A DNA stretch of 64,000 bases from Clostridia bacterium. Its GTDB lineage: Bacteria > Bacillota > Clostridia > Oscillospirales > Acutalibacteraceae. The position numbers and the translations under genes are program-made. The stretch lies in assembly GCA_900767025.1 (NCBI GenBank), contig CAAFXS010000066.1:1-64000 (forward strand), written 5' to 3'. A model generated the notes under the pieces. That model saw only the letters and a list, made by a program, of their open reading frames with translations. It was not told the origin of the DNA and did no database searches. Shown in pieces: positions 1 through 8,572 of the stretch (the first letter of the stretch is position 1; each line of letters opens with the position of its first letter).

Positions 1-231
1 CGAGAAATGGAACTGAATTTCGTTTTCTTGCGAGTGGGAGCTGTACGATGGTACCGCCCCCGAGCAAAAAACGAAAAGTGCCTAAAGGCGGCTTGGATTC
101 GATGTCCAAGCCGCCTTTAAAATGTTAACTGATATAATTTATATCACGGCAGGAGCAAGCCCCTGCCCTACGAAATATTTAAACCGAATTATATTTAGGC
201 ACGGTTCAGACCACTTTATCGACAGTCTGAA
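1..231 (+). repeat. Family A structured repeat, copy 1 (left end cut by window)
   Basis: This region is nearly identical to 52717-52945. It folds into several hairpins. A 5' stem-loop (about 19-75) carries a GTAC-GATG-GTAC apex. A perfect 14-bp stem at 84-97/105-118 has a 7-nt loop. A closing inverted repeat, gtgcctaaa (78-86) with tttaggcac (194-202), encloses it together with tgatata...tatatca and ggcagg...cctgcc hairpins. There is no ORF of note. By comparison with copy 2 about 7 bases of the left terminus lie outside the window. It abuts the 3' end of the membrane-protein gene on the minus strand. It may be a MITE-like element or a structured RNA. Confidence 0.8.
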
Positions 232-242
232 GATGGCTGAAA

Positions 243-680
243 TCAGCCCTCTTTATCTTCATTAATTGTTAAGATACAACCGAAGTTAATTACATTCATC
301 AAAACAAACAACAAAGCAGTAACTATTATTGAAATTTTATCAACTGTTTCAGCGGCATTGACTGCATTGAACACCGATGCACCCAGAACAAGCAACGGTA
401 TAATCATAAATATTCCGGCGCAGTTTGAAAGGATTTCCTTTGGTGAATACGGCACATCGGTAACAAGATATGTTGTTACAATGCTAATTAGTGTCATCAA
501 GATTGACACTGCCATAAAATTAACCAAAAGCACCTGATTTACCGTCATGGGCACGGTTATGGGAATAATTGAAGAAACATCGCTGCCCATAATCATTTTC
601 ATCTGCGTTATCACACCTGAGGCAAGGTTCATCAGGTTAATAACGCTTAAAAAAATTATTGCCGTTTTATGCTTTGTCAT
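243..680 (-). CDS. Small four-helix membrane protein of unknown function
   Basis: I do not recognise this 145-residue protein. Four hydrophobic segments are visible at about 7-26, 50-72, 84-107 and 115-138, with a short charged C-terminal tail (EDKEG), so it is probably an integral inner-membrane protein. The start at 680 is preferred over the ATG at 689 because the upstream AAGGAG lies 10 nt from the former and only 1 nt from the latter. The gene overlaps the 3' end of hisC by 14 nt, so translation is probably coupled. The stop codon lies inside a GGCTGA-TT-TCAGCC hairpin, with the family A repeat just beyond. Confidence 0.6.
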   Translation of the reverse strand: MTKHKTAIIFLSVINLMNLASGVITQMKMIMGSDVSSIIPITVPMTVNQVLLVNFMAVSILMTLISIVTTYLVTDVPYSPKEILSNCAGIFMIIPLLVLGASVFNAVNAAETVDKISIIVTALLFVLMNVINFGCILTINEDKEG

Positions 681-1737
681 TTTTAACATACTCCTTTATC
701 TCTTTAAGCAGAGCATCTGTCTCACCGTCTGTACCCACAGTAATTCTTACATAATTCTCAATTCTCGGCAGAGAAAAATAGCGGATAAATATTTTTTTGG
801 TTTTAAGATACTCAAACATATCCTTCATAGACAAATCATCACGGGTGACAAAAATGAAATTTGCAGAGGAATCAAGAACCGTAAATCCCATTTCTCTTAA
901 TTCATTTGTCAGACGGGTTCTTGTATTAATAATCTTATTACAGGTGGATTTAAAATATTCGTCATCAAGAACGCTTGCTCTGCCTGTCTCAATGGAAAGT
1001 GCGTCAACGGTGTAGGAATTATATGAATTCTTAACCGCCTCAAGCACGGAAACAAGCCTTTCACTGCCGATGGCAAAGCCGATACGAAGTCCCGCAAGGG
1101 AACGGGATTTTGAAAAAGTGCCTGTAACAAGGAGATTTTCGTATTTTTTGGTTAGGGGAACAGATGACACACCGCCGAAATCAACATAAGCCTCGTCAAT
1201 AATAACAATGCTGTCGGTGTTATATTCCATTATTTTTTCAACAAAATCAAGTCCCTCACCGATTGATGTGGGAGCGTTGGGATTAGGGATAACAACACCG
1301 CCGTTTTTCTCCTTATAGTCCTCTGGATTAATTCTGAAATCCTCGCCAACTGGATAAGTTTTGTAAGAAATGCCGAAAAGAGAGCACCACACGGGATAAA
1401 AGCTGTATGTCAAATCGGGATAAGCAATGGGCAAATCGCTGTTAAAAAGAGCCTGAAATGCCACTGCTATAACATCGTCGGAGCCGTTACCCAAAAAGAT
1501 ATTTTTAACCTCAACGCCGTAATAATCCGCAAGCGCCTGCTTCAGTGCAAGGGCATTTGCGTCGGGATAAAGGCGGAGCTTATCGGCATTAAAATTCTTA
1601 ATCGCCTCAACTGCCTTGGGTGACGGCGGATAGGGATTTTCGTTGGCATTGAGCTTGATAATATCCTTGTCTTTGCTTTGCTCACCGGGAACATAGGGGT
1701 CTATTTTTCTTAAATTTTCAGTCCATAATTTTTCCAT
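667..1737 (-). CDS. hisC: Histidinol-phosphate aminotransferase
   Basis: PLP-dependent class I/II aminotransferase of 356 residues that converts imidazole acetol phosphate and glutamate to histidinol phosphate and 2-oxoglutarate. Visible motifs are the N-terminal LNANENPYPPSP (29-40), LGNGSDD (82-88), NPNAPT (152-157), DEAYVDF (181-187) and TFSKSRSLAGLRIG, in which K210 should hold PLP. The start at 1737 has AAAGGTGATACT in front and matches the usual N-terminus; longer reads add 19 unlikely residues. No other his genes are nearby, so it could also serve as an aromatic aminotransferase, a known side activity of the family. Confidence 0.9.
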   Translation of the reverse strand: MEKLWTENLRKIDPYVPGEQSKDKDIIKLNANENPYPPSPKAVEAIKNFNADKLRLYPDANALALKQALADYYGVEVKNIFLGNGSDDVIAVAFQALFNSDLPIAYPDLTYSFYPVWCSLFGISYKTYPVGEDFRINPEDYKEKNGGVVIPNPNAPTSIGEGLDFVEKIMEYNTDSIVIIDEAYVDFGGVSSVPLTKKYENLLVTGTFSKSRSLAGLRIGFAIGSERLVSVLEAVKNSYNSYTVDALSIETGRASVLDDEYFKSTCNKIINTRTRLTNELREMGFTVLDSSANFIFVTRDDLSMKDMFEYLKTKKIFIRYFSLPRIENYVRITVGTDGETDALLKEIKEYVKNDKA

Positions 1738-1754
1738 AGTATCACCTTTTTGGT

Positions 1755-1783
1755 ATTTTAACATAACAGTCCCAAAATAGCAA
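1755..1783 (-). promoter_or_regulatory. Predicted hisC promoter
   Basis: On the minus strand TTGCTA and TAAAAT are separated by 17 bp, ending about 18 bp before the hisC start. It lies back-to-back with the rmuC promoter in the 112-bp divergent gap. Confidence 0.45.
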
Positions 1784-1800
1784 CTATACATCATTTTTTA

Positions 1801-1829
1801 TTGTATTTGATTTTGATATGTGTTACAAT
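1801..1829 (+). promoter_or_regulatory. Predicted rmuC promoter
   Basis: TTGTAT and TACAAT are separated by 17 bp. The -10 box ends 20 bp upstream of the chosen rmuC ATG and just ahead of its AAGGAG. Confidence 0.5.
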
Positions 1830-1849
1830 TACAGATAAGGAGCGATGAT

Positions 1850-3049
1850 ATGGAAAAAATTTTTATATATGTACTGCTTTTAATGGGTATAATCATAATA
1901 GCTATGCTTGGAGCACTTTTGGCAAAAAAGCCGAAAAAGGATAATTCGGCAGAGCTTTTAAGCCAAAAGCTTGATATGAACGCAAAGCAAAGCTATCAGC
2001 AGTTAAACGCAATCTCAACTCAAATGCAAAGCCTTACGGAAAAGAATTACGAGCAACAGATAAGGCTTATTGAAACCCTTAACAATAATGCCGAAAAGCA
2101 GAACAAGGTAACAGGCGAGGCCATTACCTCAATGCAGAAAAGCAATGAGGAAAAGCTGGAGCTTATGCGTAAAACCGTTGACGAAAAGCTCACCGAAACA
2201 CTTAACAACAGGCTTAACGCATCATTTAAAACCGTTAGTGAACAGCTTTCAAATGTTTACAAAAGCCTTGGCGAGATGAAGGAGCTTTCCGCAGGGGTTA
2301 CAACCACTGTTTCGGGACTTAACAAGGTGCTTTCAAATGTTAAGGCAAGAGGTACCTGGGCAGAGGTTCAGCTTGGCGCAATCCTTGACCAGACTATCCC
2401 CGGTATGTACGAGACCAATGTGCAGACTAATCCGAAATACAACGGACGCATTGAATTTGCAGTTAAAATACCAAACCAGGAGGACGGCGGCTACACCTAT
2501 CTTCCCATAGACTCAAAGTTTCCTATGGAGGACTATGTCAGGCTGACGGATGCGGCTGAAATTGCCGACACCGATGCAATGGACAGAGCAAGAAAGGCTC
2601 TTGAAGCAAGGGTCAAGGACGAGGCAAAGCTAATTAAGCAATACATTAGCTCACCGGAAACAACACCCTTTGCAATTATGTATCTTGCCACCGAGGGTCT
2701 TTATGCTGAAATAACTGCGTCAAAATCCGGTATTGCTGAAAAGCTGCAAGCCGACGGCATAATGATTGCAGGTCCCAGCACTATTACGGCATTGCTGAAC
2801 TCTCTTGCAATGGGCTTTCGAACAATGGCTATTAACGAAAAGGCAAACGAGGTGTGGAAGGTTTTGGGTGCCGCCAAAACCCAGTATGAAAAATTCGGCG
2901 AACTGCTTGCAAAGGCAAGGAAAAAGGTTGACGAGGCAGGCAAGGTACTTGACGAGGCTGACCACAGAAACGATATTATCCAGAAAAATCTCAAAAAAAT
3001 CGAAACCCTTGACAGTGCAGATGCAAATGACATTTTGGGTATTGAATGA
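1850..3049 (+). CDS. rmuC: DNA recombination protein RmuC family
   Basis: 399 residues. One N-terminal transmembrane helix (about 4-22) is followed by a long coiled coil (about 35-155, with repeated SQKL/NNAEKQ-type heptads) and then the RmuC core with GTWAEVQLGAIL and DSKFPMEDY motifs. The family limits inversions and aberrant recombination and is thought to carry a nuclease-like fold. It is probably anchored to the membrane. The ATG at 1850 is 8 nt after GGAG; the in-frame start 30 nt earlier falls inside the promoter. It is divergent from hisC and has its own promoter. Confidence 0.9.
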   Translation: MEKIFIYVLLLMGIIIIAMLGALLAKKPKKDNSAELLSQKLDMNAKQSYQQLNAISTQMQSLTEKNYEQQIRLIETLNNNAEKQNKVTGEAITSMQKSNEEKLELMRKTVDEKLTETLNNRLNASFKTVSEQLSNVYKSLGEMKELSAGVTTTVSGLNKVLSNVKARGTWAEVQLGAILDQTIPGMYETNVQTNPKYNGRIEFAVKIPNQEDGGYTYLPIDSKFPMEDYVRLTDAAEIADTDAMDRARKALEARVKDEAKLIKQYISSPETTPFAIMYLATEGLYAEITASKSGIAEKLQADGIMIAGPSTITALLNSLAMGFRTMAINEKANEVWKVLGAAKTQYEKFGELLAKARKKVDEAGKVLDEADHRNDIIQKNLKKIETLDSADANDILGIE

Positions 3050-3107
3050 TTACGCATAATATATTCGTATATTATTGTATAATAATAAAACGAAAAGGAG
3101 GATTACT

Positions 3108-3269
3108 ATGAAAAAGTATGTCTGCGATGTATGTGGCTGGGTATACGACGAGGAACTCGGCGATCCTGACAACGGCATTGCTCCCGGCACAAAATTTGAG
3201 GATTTACCCGATGATTTTGAATGTCCGCTTTGCCATGTAGGCAAGGACAACTTCTCAGAGGAAGCATAA
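3108..3269 (+). CDS. rub: Rubredoxin
   Basis: 53-residue one-iron electron carrier. Two CxxC-G loops are complete: CDVCG near residue 6 and CPLCHVG near residue 39, with the usual [15 protein letters not shown] and [12 protein letters not shown] between them. AAAGGAGG lies 7 nt before the ATG at 3108, which sets the start. A TATAAT at 3078-3083 could be its -10 box. In anaerobes rubredoxins pass electrons to oxygen- and peroxide-reducing proteins. A second rubredoxin domain occurs in this window, fused to a flavin reductase (31638-32237). Confidence 0.97.
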   Translation: MKKYVCDVCGWVYDEELGDPDNGIAPGTKFEDLPDDFECPLCHVGKDNFSEEA

Positions 3270-3274
3270 CAAAA

Positions 3275-3299
3275 AACGGCTGTGATTTTCACAGCCGTT
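3275..3299 (+). terminator. Rubredoxin terminator
   Basis: An 11-bp stem aacggctgtga/tcacagccgtt with a 3-nt loop is followed by cttatttt, 6 bp after the rubredoxin stop. Confidence 0.85.
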
Positions 3300-3333
3300 C
3301 TTATTTTGACAAATTGAAATTTGACGAATGCAG

Positions 3334-3789
3334 TCATTTTAATTCTTTAGCATACAGACGGTCAATACCGTTACCATAATTCACAATATCCTTAATATAG
3401 CAATAACCGTATTTTTCGTATAATCCGATGAATTCTGTTGGGATATATGTTCTTTCAAAACCAATCTCTTTTGCATATTCATTAGCAAAATCAATCAATT
3501 TTTCACTAATCCTATATCCGCGATAGTCTTCTGTCACAAACACACTTGATATCCATGGATATATTTCAGGTAACGGATAATAGTCAGTCTTCATGATAGA
3601 TGCCATTCCTAAAATTCGGCCGTCTGCTATTGCTACGAATACTGTTTCCCAATCTGTAAATGCCCATTCCCGAAGCACACCTAACATATGGTCTTTTACT
3701 TCTTCCCATGAGAAATTTTTAACAAAACAGATTAGTTTATCTGCTAAGTCTGTGCCTCTGTCCACTTTTTTTATTTCAATGGTATCCAT
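3334..3789 (-). CDS. GNAT-family N-acetyltransferase
   Basis: 151 residues with the GNAT fold. A VFVAIADGRILGMASI strand lies around 52-67, and SSVFVTEDYRGYRISEKLIDFA carries the acetyl-CoA binding motif A (R/Q-x-x-G-x-G/A type, here YRGYRIS). GLYEKYGY is the usual C-terminal motif B. The substrate cannot be told. The ATG at 3789 is 12 nt downstream of GGAGG; an in-frame TTG at 3810 would place the ribosome site inside the gene. Family B repeat copy 1 begins 19 bp upstream, so any promoter must lie in or beyond that repeat. Confidence 0.8.
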   Translation of the reverse strand: MDTIEIKKVDRGTDLADKLICFVKNFSWEEVKDHMLGVLREWAFTDWETVFVAIADGRILGMASIMKTDYYPLPEIYPWISSVFVTEDYRGYRISEKLIDFANEYAKEIGFERTYIPTEFIGLYEKYGYCYIKDIVNYGNGIDRLYAKELK

Positions 3790-3807
3790 ACAGATAAATA
3801 ACCTCCA

Positions 3808-3923
3808 CAAATTAGGGTTTGTCGCGGTGTTATCGTAGTGGGCGGATATTATCCGCCCGAATTGGCGGGCGACTGATAGTCGCCCCTACGGTTGTTTATA
3901 ACAACCATTCAAACAGGAATTTA
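3808..3923 (+). repeat. Family B 116-bp inverted-repeat element, copy 1
   Basis: About 85-90% identical to 13635-13750 and of equal length. Termini are imperfect inverted repeats (caaattagggtttg at the left; caaacaggaattta at the right). Inside are three hairpins: gggcggat/atccgccc (3840-3858), gggcgact/agtcgccc (3867-3885) and gttgtt/aacaac (3891-3905), with a cgtag...ctacg pair closing the GC-rich part. No coding potential. Its last three bases are the mutS2 stop codon. Confidence 0.8.
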
Positions 3924-6293
3924 TTTTATATGTGCGATTGTGACGCCGTTTTCGCCCTCGCCGTATTTGCCAAGGCGGTAATCGGCAATATTCGGGTGGG
4001 ATTTCAGGTAATCCGTTACTGCACTTCTCAATGCGCCTGTTCCCTTGCCGTGAATAATGCGGATTTCCTCAATGCTATTGAGAACGCATTTATCAATGAA
4101 AAGTCCAAGCTCGCCAAGAGCCTCGTCAACGGTTTCACCTCTCAGGTCAATTTCCGTTTTAACATCCGCATCTGCTCTTGACGAGGTGCGGTAAACATTA
4201 TGCCTTACAGGCTGTGGCTTTTCCTTTGGCTTATCAAGGAGCATTATATCGCTCATTTTAACACGGGTTTTTAGGAGTCCCGATTTAACAAGAATGTTGT
4301 TGTCCCTAACCTCAACGATTTCACCCTCGCCTATGCCTTTAATCACAACTCTGTCACCTGCTTTAGGTGCACGGGGCAGCTTGTAATCATAATCCCAGTT
4401 ATCTGCAAGGTCGGCAGGATTAATTAAATCGTCCATTTCACCCATCTGCGATTTTACGGCACGGCGGGTTTTTCGTGCTATCTCAACGGCGTTTGAATTA
4501 TTCTGCTCTTTTTTAAGCTTTTCAAGCTCCAAAAGGAATTCACTTGATTTACGCTTGGCGGCTTCAATGAGCCTTTCCGCCTCACGCTTTGCCTTATCAA
4601 GCTCTCTCTGTTTAAGGGTTTCAATCTTATCCCTTTCGCTTTGAGCCTTTTCCTGAATAGCCTTTGCCTGGTCAGTCATCTCCTCGGCGTGCTTCCGTTC
4701 CTCCTCAAGCGCCTGACGGGTTTCCTCCAACCTTTCAAGAACCGATTCAAAGGAACGGTTTTCACTGCCCACAATACCTTTTGCTCGGTTTATGACGCTT
4801 TCGCTCATACCCAGATGGCTTGAAATGGCAAAGGCATTTGACCTGCCGGGAACACCGATAAGTAGCCTGTATGTAGGTCTCAAGGTTTCCACATCAAACT
4901 CACAGCAGCCATTGGTTACGCCCGGTGTGTCAAGGGCATATGCTTTAAGCTCTGCATAGTGAGTAGTTGCGGCGATAACGGCACCCTTTGAACGAAGCTC
5001 CTCAATAACCGAAACCGCAAGAGCCGCACCCTCAACAGGATCTGTACCTGCGCCCAGCTCGTCAATAAGCACCAAGGAATTACTGTCCGCCTTGGACATA
5101 ATATCAATAATATTGACCATATGGGAGGAAAAGGTTGAAAGTGACTGGGCAATGCTTTGCTCGTCGCCGATATCCACAAGTATTTTATCAAAAACCGCAA
5201 GGCGTGACCTGTCCCCTGCCGGCACAAGCAGACCGCACATTGCCATGGCGGTAAGGAGTCCCACTGTCTTGAGTGAAACGGTTTTACCGCCTGTGTTGGG
5301 TCCTGTGATAACAAGGGTATCGTAAGCATCACCCAAAGCAATATCCGTTGGCACCACCTTATTTTTATCAATAAGAGGGTGCCTTGCTTTTTTAAGATTG
5401 ATTATTCCCTCATTATTAAGAAGGGGCTTAACGGCTTTCATTTTATAGGCAAGATGAGCCTTGGCAAAAATCAGATTAAGCATAACCGCACTGTCAAAGG
5501 AGCGTTTGATGCTGTCTGCAAACTCACCTGCCTGGGCAGAAAGCTCGTAGAGAATTCTCATGATTTCATCACGCTCTTTGCCCTGAAGCACCTTGATGTC
5601 ATTATTCGCATCAACAACAGAGGCAGGCTCAACAAACACAGTTGCGCCTGTTGATGAGGTATCGTGAACCATACCGGGAACATTGCCGCGGCATTCTGCT
5701 TTAACAGGAACAACGAACCTGCCGTTTCGCTGAGTAATAATTGCCTCCTGCAAATACTGCTGATAATGAGAGGAGTGAATCATTGAGTCAAGCTTTTCAC
5801 GGATTGAATTTTCCTTTGACCTTATTTTTCTTCGAATATCCGAAAGTGTTTCGCTTGCCTTGTCGGATATTTCCTCCTCATTAACAATGCAGGTGAATAT
5901 TTTTGTTTCAAGATATTTATTTGATGTTACACCCTCAAAAAAGAAATCAAGATGAGTTCTGACGCCACTGCAATGGCCGTGCCATTCCTCAAGAGCACGC
6001 ATTGAACGCAGGCAATAGCCGATATCAAGCAGCTCCTTTGGATTAAGTGAACCGCCTGCCGCCGCTCTGTGCAGAGGGTTATTAACATTTTTCATACCCG
6101 AAAAGGAGGGTGCACCGAACCTGGCAAGCAGGGAAAAAGCGTCCTCCGTTTGTGAAAGGCGCAATTCTGCCTCGCTGAAATCAGCAGTCGGAGTCAGCGA
6201 AAGTGCAAGCTCCTTTGCATCATCACAGGTGCACTCGTCTGCAAGCTTTTCAAGTATCAAGTCAAGTTCAAGTGTTTTAAAATTTTTATCCAT
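3921..6293 (-). CDS. mutS2: Endonuclease MutS2
   Basis: 790 residues, normal for MutS2. A MutS-like core without the mismatch-binding domain holds Walker A GPNTGGKT (331-338) and Walker B LVLIDELGAGTDP. A long charged coiled coil follows (about 515-600), then a KOW-like stretch and a C-terminal Smr domain with DLRG (around 719) and HGKGTG, the endonuclease signature. MutS2 acts on branched DNA and on collided ribosomes in Firmicutes. The start overlaps the recO stop by 1 nt (TAATG), so the two are coupled. The stop codon TAA is contributed by the right end of the family B repeat, implying a rewritten C-terminus or a precise insertion. Confidence 0.95.
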   Translation of the reverse strand: MDKNFKTLELDLILEKLADECTCDDAKELALSLTPTADFSEAELRLSQTEDAFSLLARFGAPSFSGMKNVNNPLHRAAAGGSLNPKELLDIGYCLRSMRALEEWHGHCSGVRTHLDFFFEGVTSNKYLETKIFTCIVNEEEISDKASETLSDIRRKIRSKENSIREKLDSMIHSSHYQQYLQEAIITQRNGRFVVPVKAECRGNVPGMVHDTSSTGATVFVEPASVVDANNDIKVLQGKERDEIMRILYELSAQAGEFADSIKRSFDSAVMLNLIFAKAHLAYKMKAVKPLLNNEGIINLKKARHPLIDKNKVVPTDIALGDAYDTLVITGPNTGGKTVSLKTVGLLTAMAMCGLLVPAGDRSRLAVFDKILVDIGDEQSIAQSLSTFSSHMVNIIDIMSKADSNSLVLIDELGAGTDPVEGAALAVSVIEELRSKGAVIAATTHYAELKAYALDTPGVTNGCCEFDVETLRPTYRLLIGVPGRSNAFAISSHLGMSESVINRAKGIVGSENRSFESVLERLEETRQALEEERKHAEEMTDQAKAIQEKAQSERDKIETLKQRELDKAKREAERLIEAAKRKSSEFLLELEKLKKEQNNSNAVEIARKTRRAVKSQMGEMDDLINPADLADNWDYDYKLPRAPKAGDRVVIKGIGEGEIVEVRDNNILVKSGLLKTRVKMSDIMLLDKPKEKPQPVRHNVYRTSSRADADVKTEIDLRGETVDEALGELGLFIDKCVLNSIEEIRIIHGKGTGALRSAVTDYLKSHPNIADYRLGKYGEGENGVTIAHIK

Positions 6294-7030
6294 TATAATA
6301 ATCCTTTATAAAACGCTAAGGTAGGTAAATTTTTCTGTATACGGGAGATAAGATATTTTTCACTTATTTCGCCCAGAAGATTAAGCTTTTCATCGCTGAG
6401 GGTAAATGAAAAAATCTTCTTCGGCTCTGTAAGGCAAATAAATCTTATTGCCGTAATTATGTTTTTGTGACAGGGTATTGCTCCTGCTTTAGGGCAGTTT
6501 TCACAGTAAATCAGTCCGTCAAGAGGGTCAAAATACATAAGCTCCGTTTCATAGGTTGAGCACTTGGCACAGGCAAGAATGCCTGGCATATATCCGCCAA
6601 GGCAAAGAAAACGGAATTCCACGGCGGATTTAATTATTCTCAAATCCTTATTGCCCTTGCAAAGAAGATGCAGGGCATTTAAAAGCACCGACAGCATTTC
6701 CTCCGACGGCTGCTCCTCCTCACCAAGCTCATAGGCAAGCTGTGCAAAATACTGTGCTAACGAAAGGCGGACAATATCAAGCCTTAAATCAAAAAACACC
6801 TCAATGGGTGAAGCATTATCAACCACAAAGGCGTCACGCCCTTTGTAAAGGGAAAAATCACTGTATGCAAAAAGTGAGGTTGAGGAGGCAAGGCGGTTTT
6901 TCATCTGCTTTGCCCCGCGGACAAAAGCTCGCACAAGACCGTAATCAGCAGTAAGGAGAGTAACTAAACGGTCACTCTCCCCTATTGTCTGCTCCCTTAT
7001 TACTAATCCCTTGGCAGATGTTGTCATCAT
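6293..7030 (-). CDS. recO: DNA repair protein RecO
   Basis: 245 residues. An N-terminal OB fold (about 1-80, with GLVIREQTIGESDRLV and FVRGAK) is followed by a helical domain and a zinc finger made of CAKC near 153 and CENC near 175. RecO helps load RecA on SSB-coated single strands in the RecFOR pathway. ATGATG at the start follows AAGGTGAAGG. The start lies 59 nt inside the yqzL-like gene, and the stop overlaps mutS2 by 1 nt. The era-yqzL-recO order is the conserved Firmicutes arrangement. Confidence 0.93.
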   Translation of the reverse strand: MMTTSAKGLVIREQTIGESDRLVTLLTADYGLVRAFVRGAKQMKNRLASSTSLFAYSDFSLYKGRDAFVVDNASPIEVFFDLRLDIVRLSLAQYFAQLAYELGEEEQPSEEMLSVLLNALHLLCKGNKDLRIIKSAVEFRFLCLGGYMPGILACAKCSTYETELMYFDPLDGLIYCENCPKAGAIPCHKNIITAIRFICLTEPKKIFSFTLSDEKLNLLGEISEKYLISRIQKNLPTLAFYKGLL

Positions 7031-7115
7031 CCTTCACCTTTTCATTTTCCTTGTAATTCAGGTAGTCAAAAACACTGCCCGAATTCCAAAATTCATTCCA
7101 TCCCTTATCATCCAT
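6972..7115 (-). CDS. YqzL-like small protein between era and recO
   Basis: 47 residues, too short for most ORF callers. The N-terminal half reads MDDKGWNEFWNSGSVFDY then LNYKENEK, which fits the W-x-x-F-x-x-(T/S)G-x(4)-YL-x-YKE pattern of Bacillus YqzL as I remember it. It sits in the same place, between era and recO. GGTGG lies 7 nt upstream of the ATG. The last 20 codons overlap the recO reading frame, so that tail may carry no function of its own. Function is unknown in the family. Identification rests on position and pattern; no alignment was run. Confidence 0.65.
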   Translation of the reverse strand: MDDKGWNEFWNSGSVFDYLNYKENEKVKDDDNICQGISNKGADNRGE

Positions 7116-7181
7116 AATAGCACCACCAATAAGCTTTATACTTATATCTTATCCTATGGTGAGGCTATAATTTGTGTTAAA

Positions 7182-8069
7182 TTAATCCAAACCGAAATTG
7201 TGAATTAATCCCCCACGGTTGCGCCAGTCAAGCTTAACCTTAACCCAGCAGTGAAGATTGACCTTTATACCGAAAAAGCGTTCCAAATCCTGTCTTGCAT
7301 AGGTTGAAACCTTTTTGAGCATTGCACCGTTTTTGCCGATAATCATACCCTTGTGGCTTTCCCTTTCGCAGTAAATAACTGCCTCAATATCAAGGATATC
7401 ACGGTCCTCACGCTCACGCATTTTTTCCACTGCAACGGCAATGCCGTGAGGCACCTCCTTATCCATCAGCCTGAGTATTTTTTCCCTGATGATTTCAGCG
7501 GCAAGCACTCTTTCCGGCTGGTCGGTTAAGGTATCGTCCGGGAAAAAGTGGGGTGACTCAAAGGCAAGGCTTTTAAGCTCGTCGCAAAGTTCGTCAATAC
7601 GGTCGCCCCTTGATGCGCTGACAGGCACAACGGCAGTAAAATCGTAAAGTGAATTAAGCTCAACAATACGGTTCAAAAGCTGTTCCCTGTCAGAAAGCAT
7701 ATCAATTTTATTTATAGCAAGAATAACAGGCATTTTCTGCTTTTTAAACATTTCAAGCAGCTGCAGCTCCTGTTCGTTAAGCTCGCCCTTTGGCTCTGTT
7801 ACAAAAAGGCAGGCATCAACTCCGCCTACGGTTTCGCCCACAGCCTCGTTCATCTTTTCACCGAGTTTATTGTGTGCACGGTGAAAGCCCGGTGTGTCCG
7901 TAAATACAAGCTGGGTTTCCCCCTCTGTGAGAACACCCATAATTTTTGTTCTGGTTGTCTGTGGCTTTGATGAAACGATAGCTATTTTCTGCCCTAATAT
8001 TTTGTTGAGTATTGAGGACTTGCCCACATTGGGCTTGCCCACTATTGCAATAAACGCGGTTTTTGTCAT
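7182..8069 (-). CDS. era: GTPase Era
   Basis: 295 residues. G1 GKPNVGKS (11-18), G3 DTPG (58-61), G4 NKID (near 120) and G5 SAS (near 151) are followed by a C-terminal KH domain with GKNGAMLKKVSTYARQDLE. Era binds the 3' end of 16S rRNA and checks assembly of the small ribosomal subunit. Its ATG overlaps the ybeY stop by 1 nt (TAATG), linking two 16S maturation factors. The dgkA and cdd genes that separate ybeY and era in many Firmicutes are absent here. Confidence 0.97.
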   Translation of the reverse strand: MTKTAFIAIVGKPNVGKSSILNKILGQKIAIVSSKPQTTRTKIMGVLTEGETQLVFTDTPGFHRAHNKLGEKMNEAVGETVGGVDACLFVTEPKGELNEQELQLLEMFKKQKMPVILAINKIDMLSDREQLLNRIVELNSLYDFTAVVPVSASRGDRIDELCDELKSLAFESPHFFPDDTLTDQPERVLAAEIIREKILRLMDKEVPHGIAVAVEKMREREDRDILDIEAVIYCERESHKGMIIGKNGAMLKKVSTYARQDLERFFGIKVNLHCWVKVKLDWRNRGGLIHNFGLD

Positions 8070-8572
8070 TATTCGTCACCCATATAGTAGCTGTTATCCC
8101 TTTTCCATCCTATTTGAGTCAGCACGGTTTCTTCCTTCTCCCTCATATGTACCTCCTCAAGACCGCCTTTTTCGTGGTCATAGCCTAAAAGATGAAGCAT
8201 TGAGTGAACGGTGAGAAAGCCGATTTCCCTTTGGAGAGGGTGGTTATAAAGCTCTGCCTGCTCCACTGCCTTTTCAGCGGAAATTACAATATCGCCCAAA
8301 AGCTTTGCGCCTGTATCGTGATTGATGTCATATTCGCCGTTTTCACCTAAAGGGAAGGAAAGCACATCCGTTTCCCTGTCAATATTGCGATACTGCTTAT
8401 TGAGCTCGTGAATACGCTCGTTGTCAACAAAGGTAACGCTGACCTCCGCAGGATCCTTAAAGCCCTCAAGCTCCAAAACCGCGTGACAGCACCTTCTTAT
8501 AAGCAGTCTTATTCCCGTTGGAATTTTAACCTTTTTCTGTTCATTTGAAATTATAACCTTAACAGAAGTCAT
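8069..8572 (-). CDS. ybeY: Endoribonuclease YbeY
   Basis: 167 residues. The zinc-binding H-x(3)-H-x(5)-H motif is intact as HSMLHLLGYDH (H123, H127, H133), preceded by RETDVLSFP, another family signature. YbeY takes part in 16S rRNA 3' maturation and ribosome quality control. It overlaps the phoH stop and the era start by 1 nt each, so phoH, ybeY and era are almost certainly made from one mRNA with coupled translation. Confidence 0.95.
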   Translation of the reverse strand: MTSVKVIISNEQKKVKIPTGIRLLIRRCCHAVLELEGFKDPAEVSVTFVDNERIHELNKQYRNIDRETDVLSFPLGENGEYDINHDTGAKLLGDIVISAEKAVEQAELYNHPLQREIGFLTVHSMLHLLGYDHEKGGLEEVHMREKEETVLTQIGWKRDNSYYMGDE

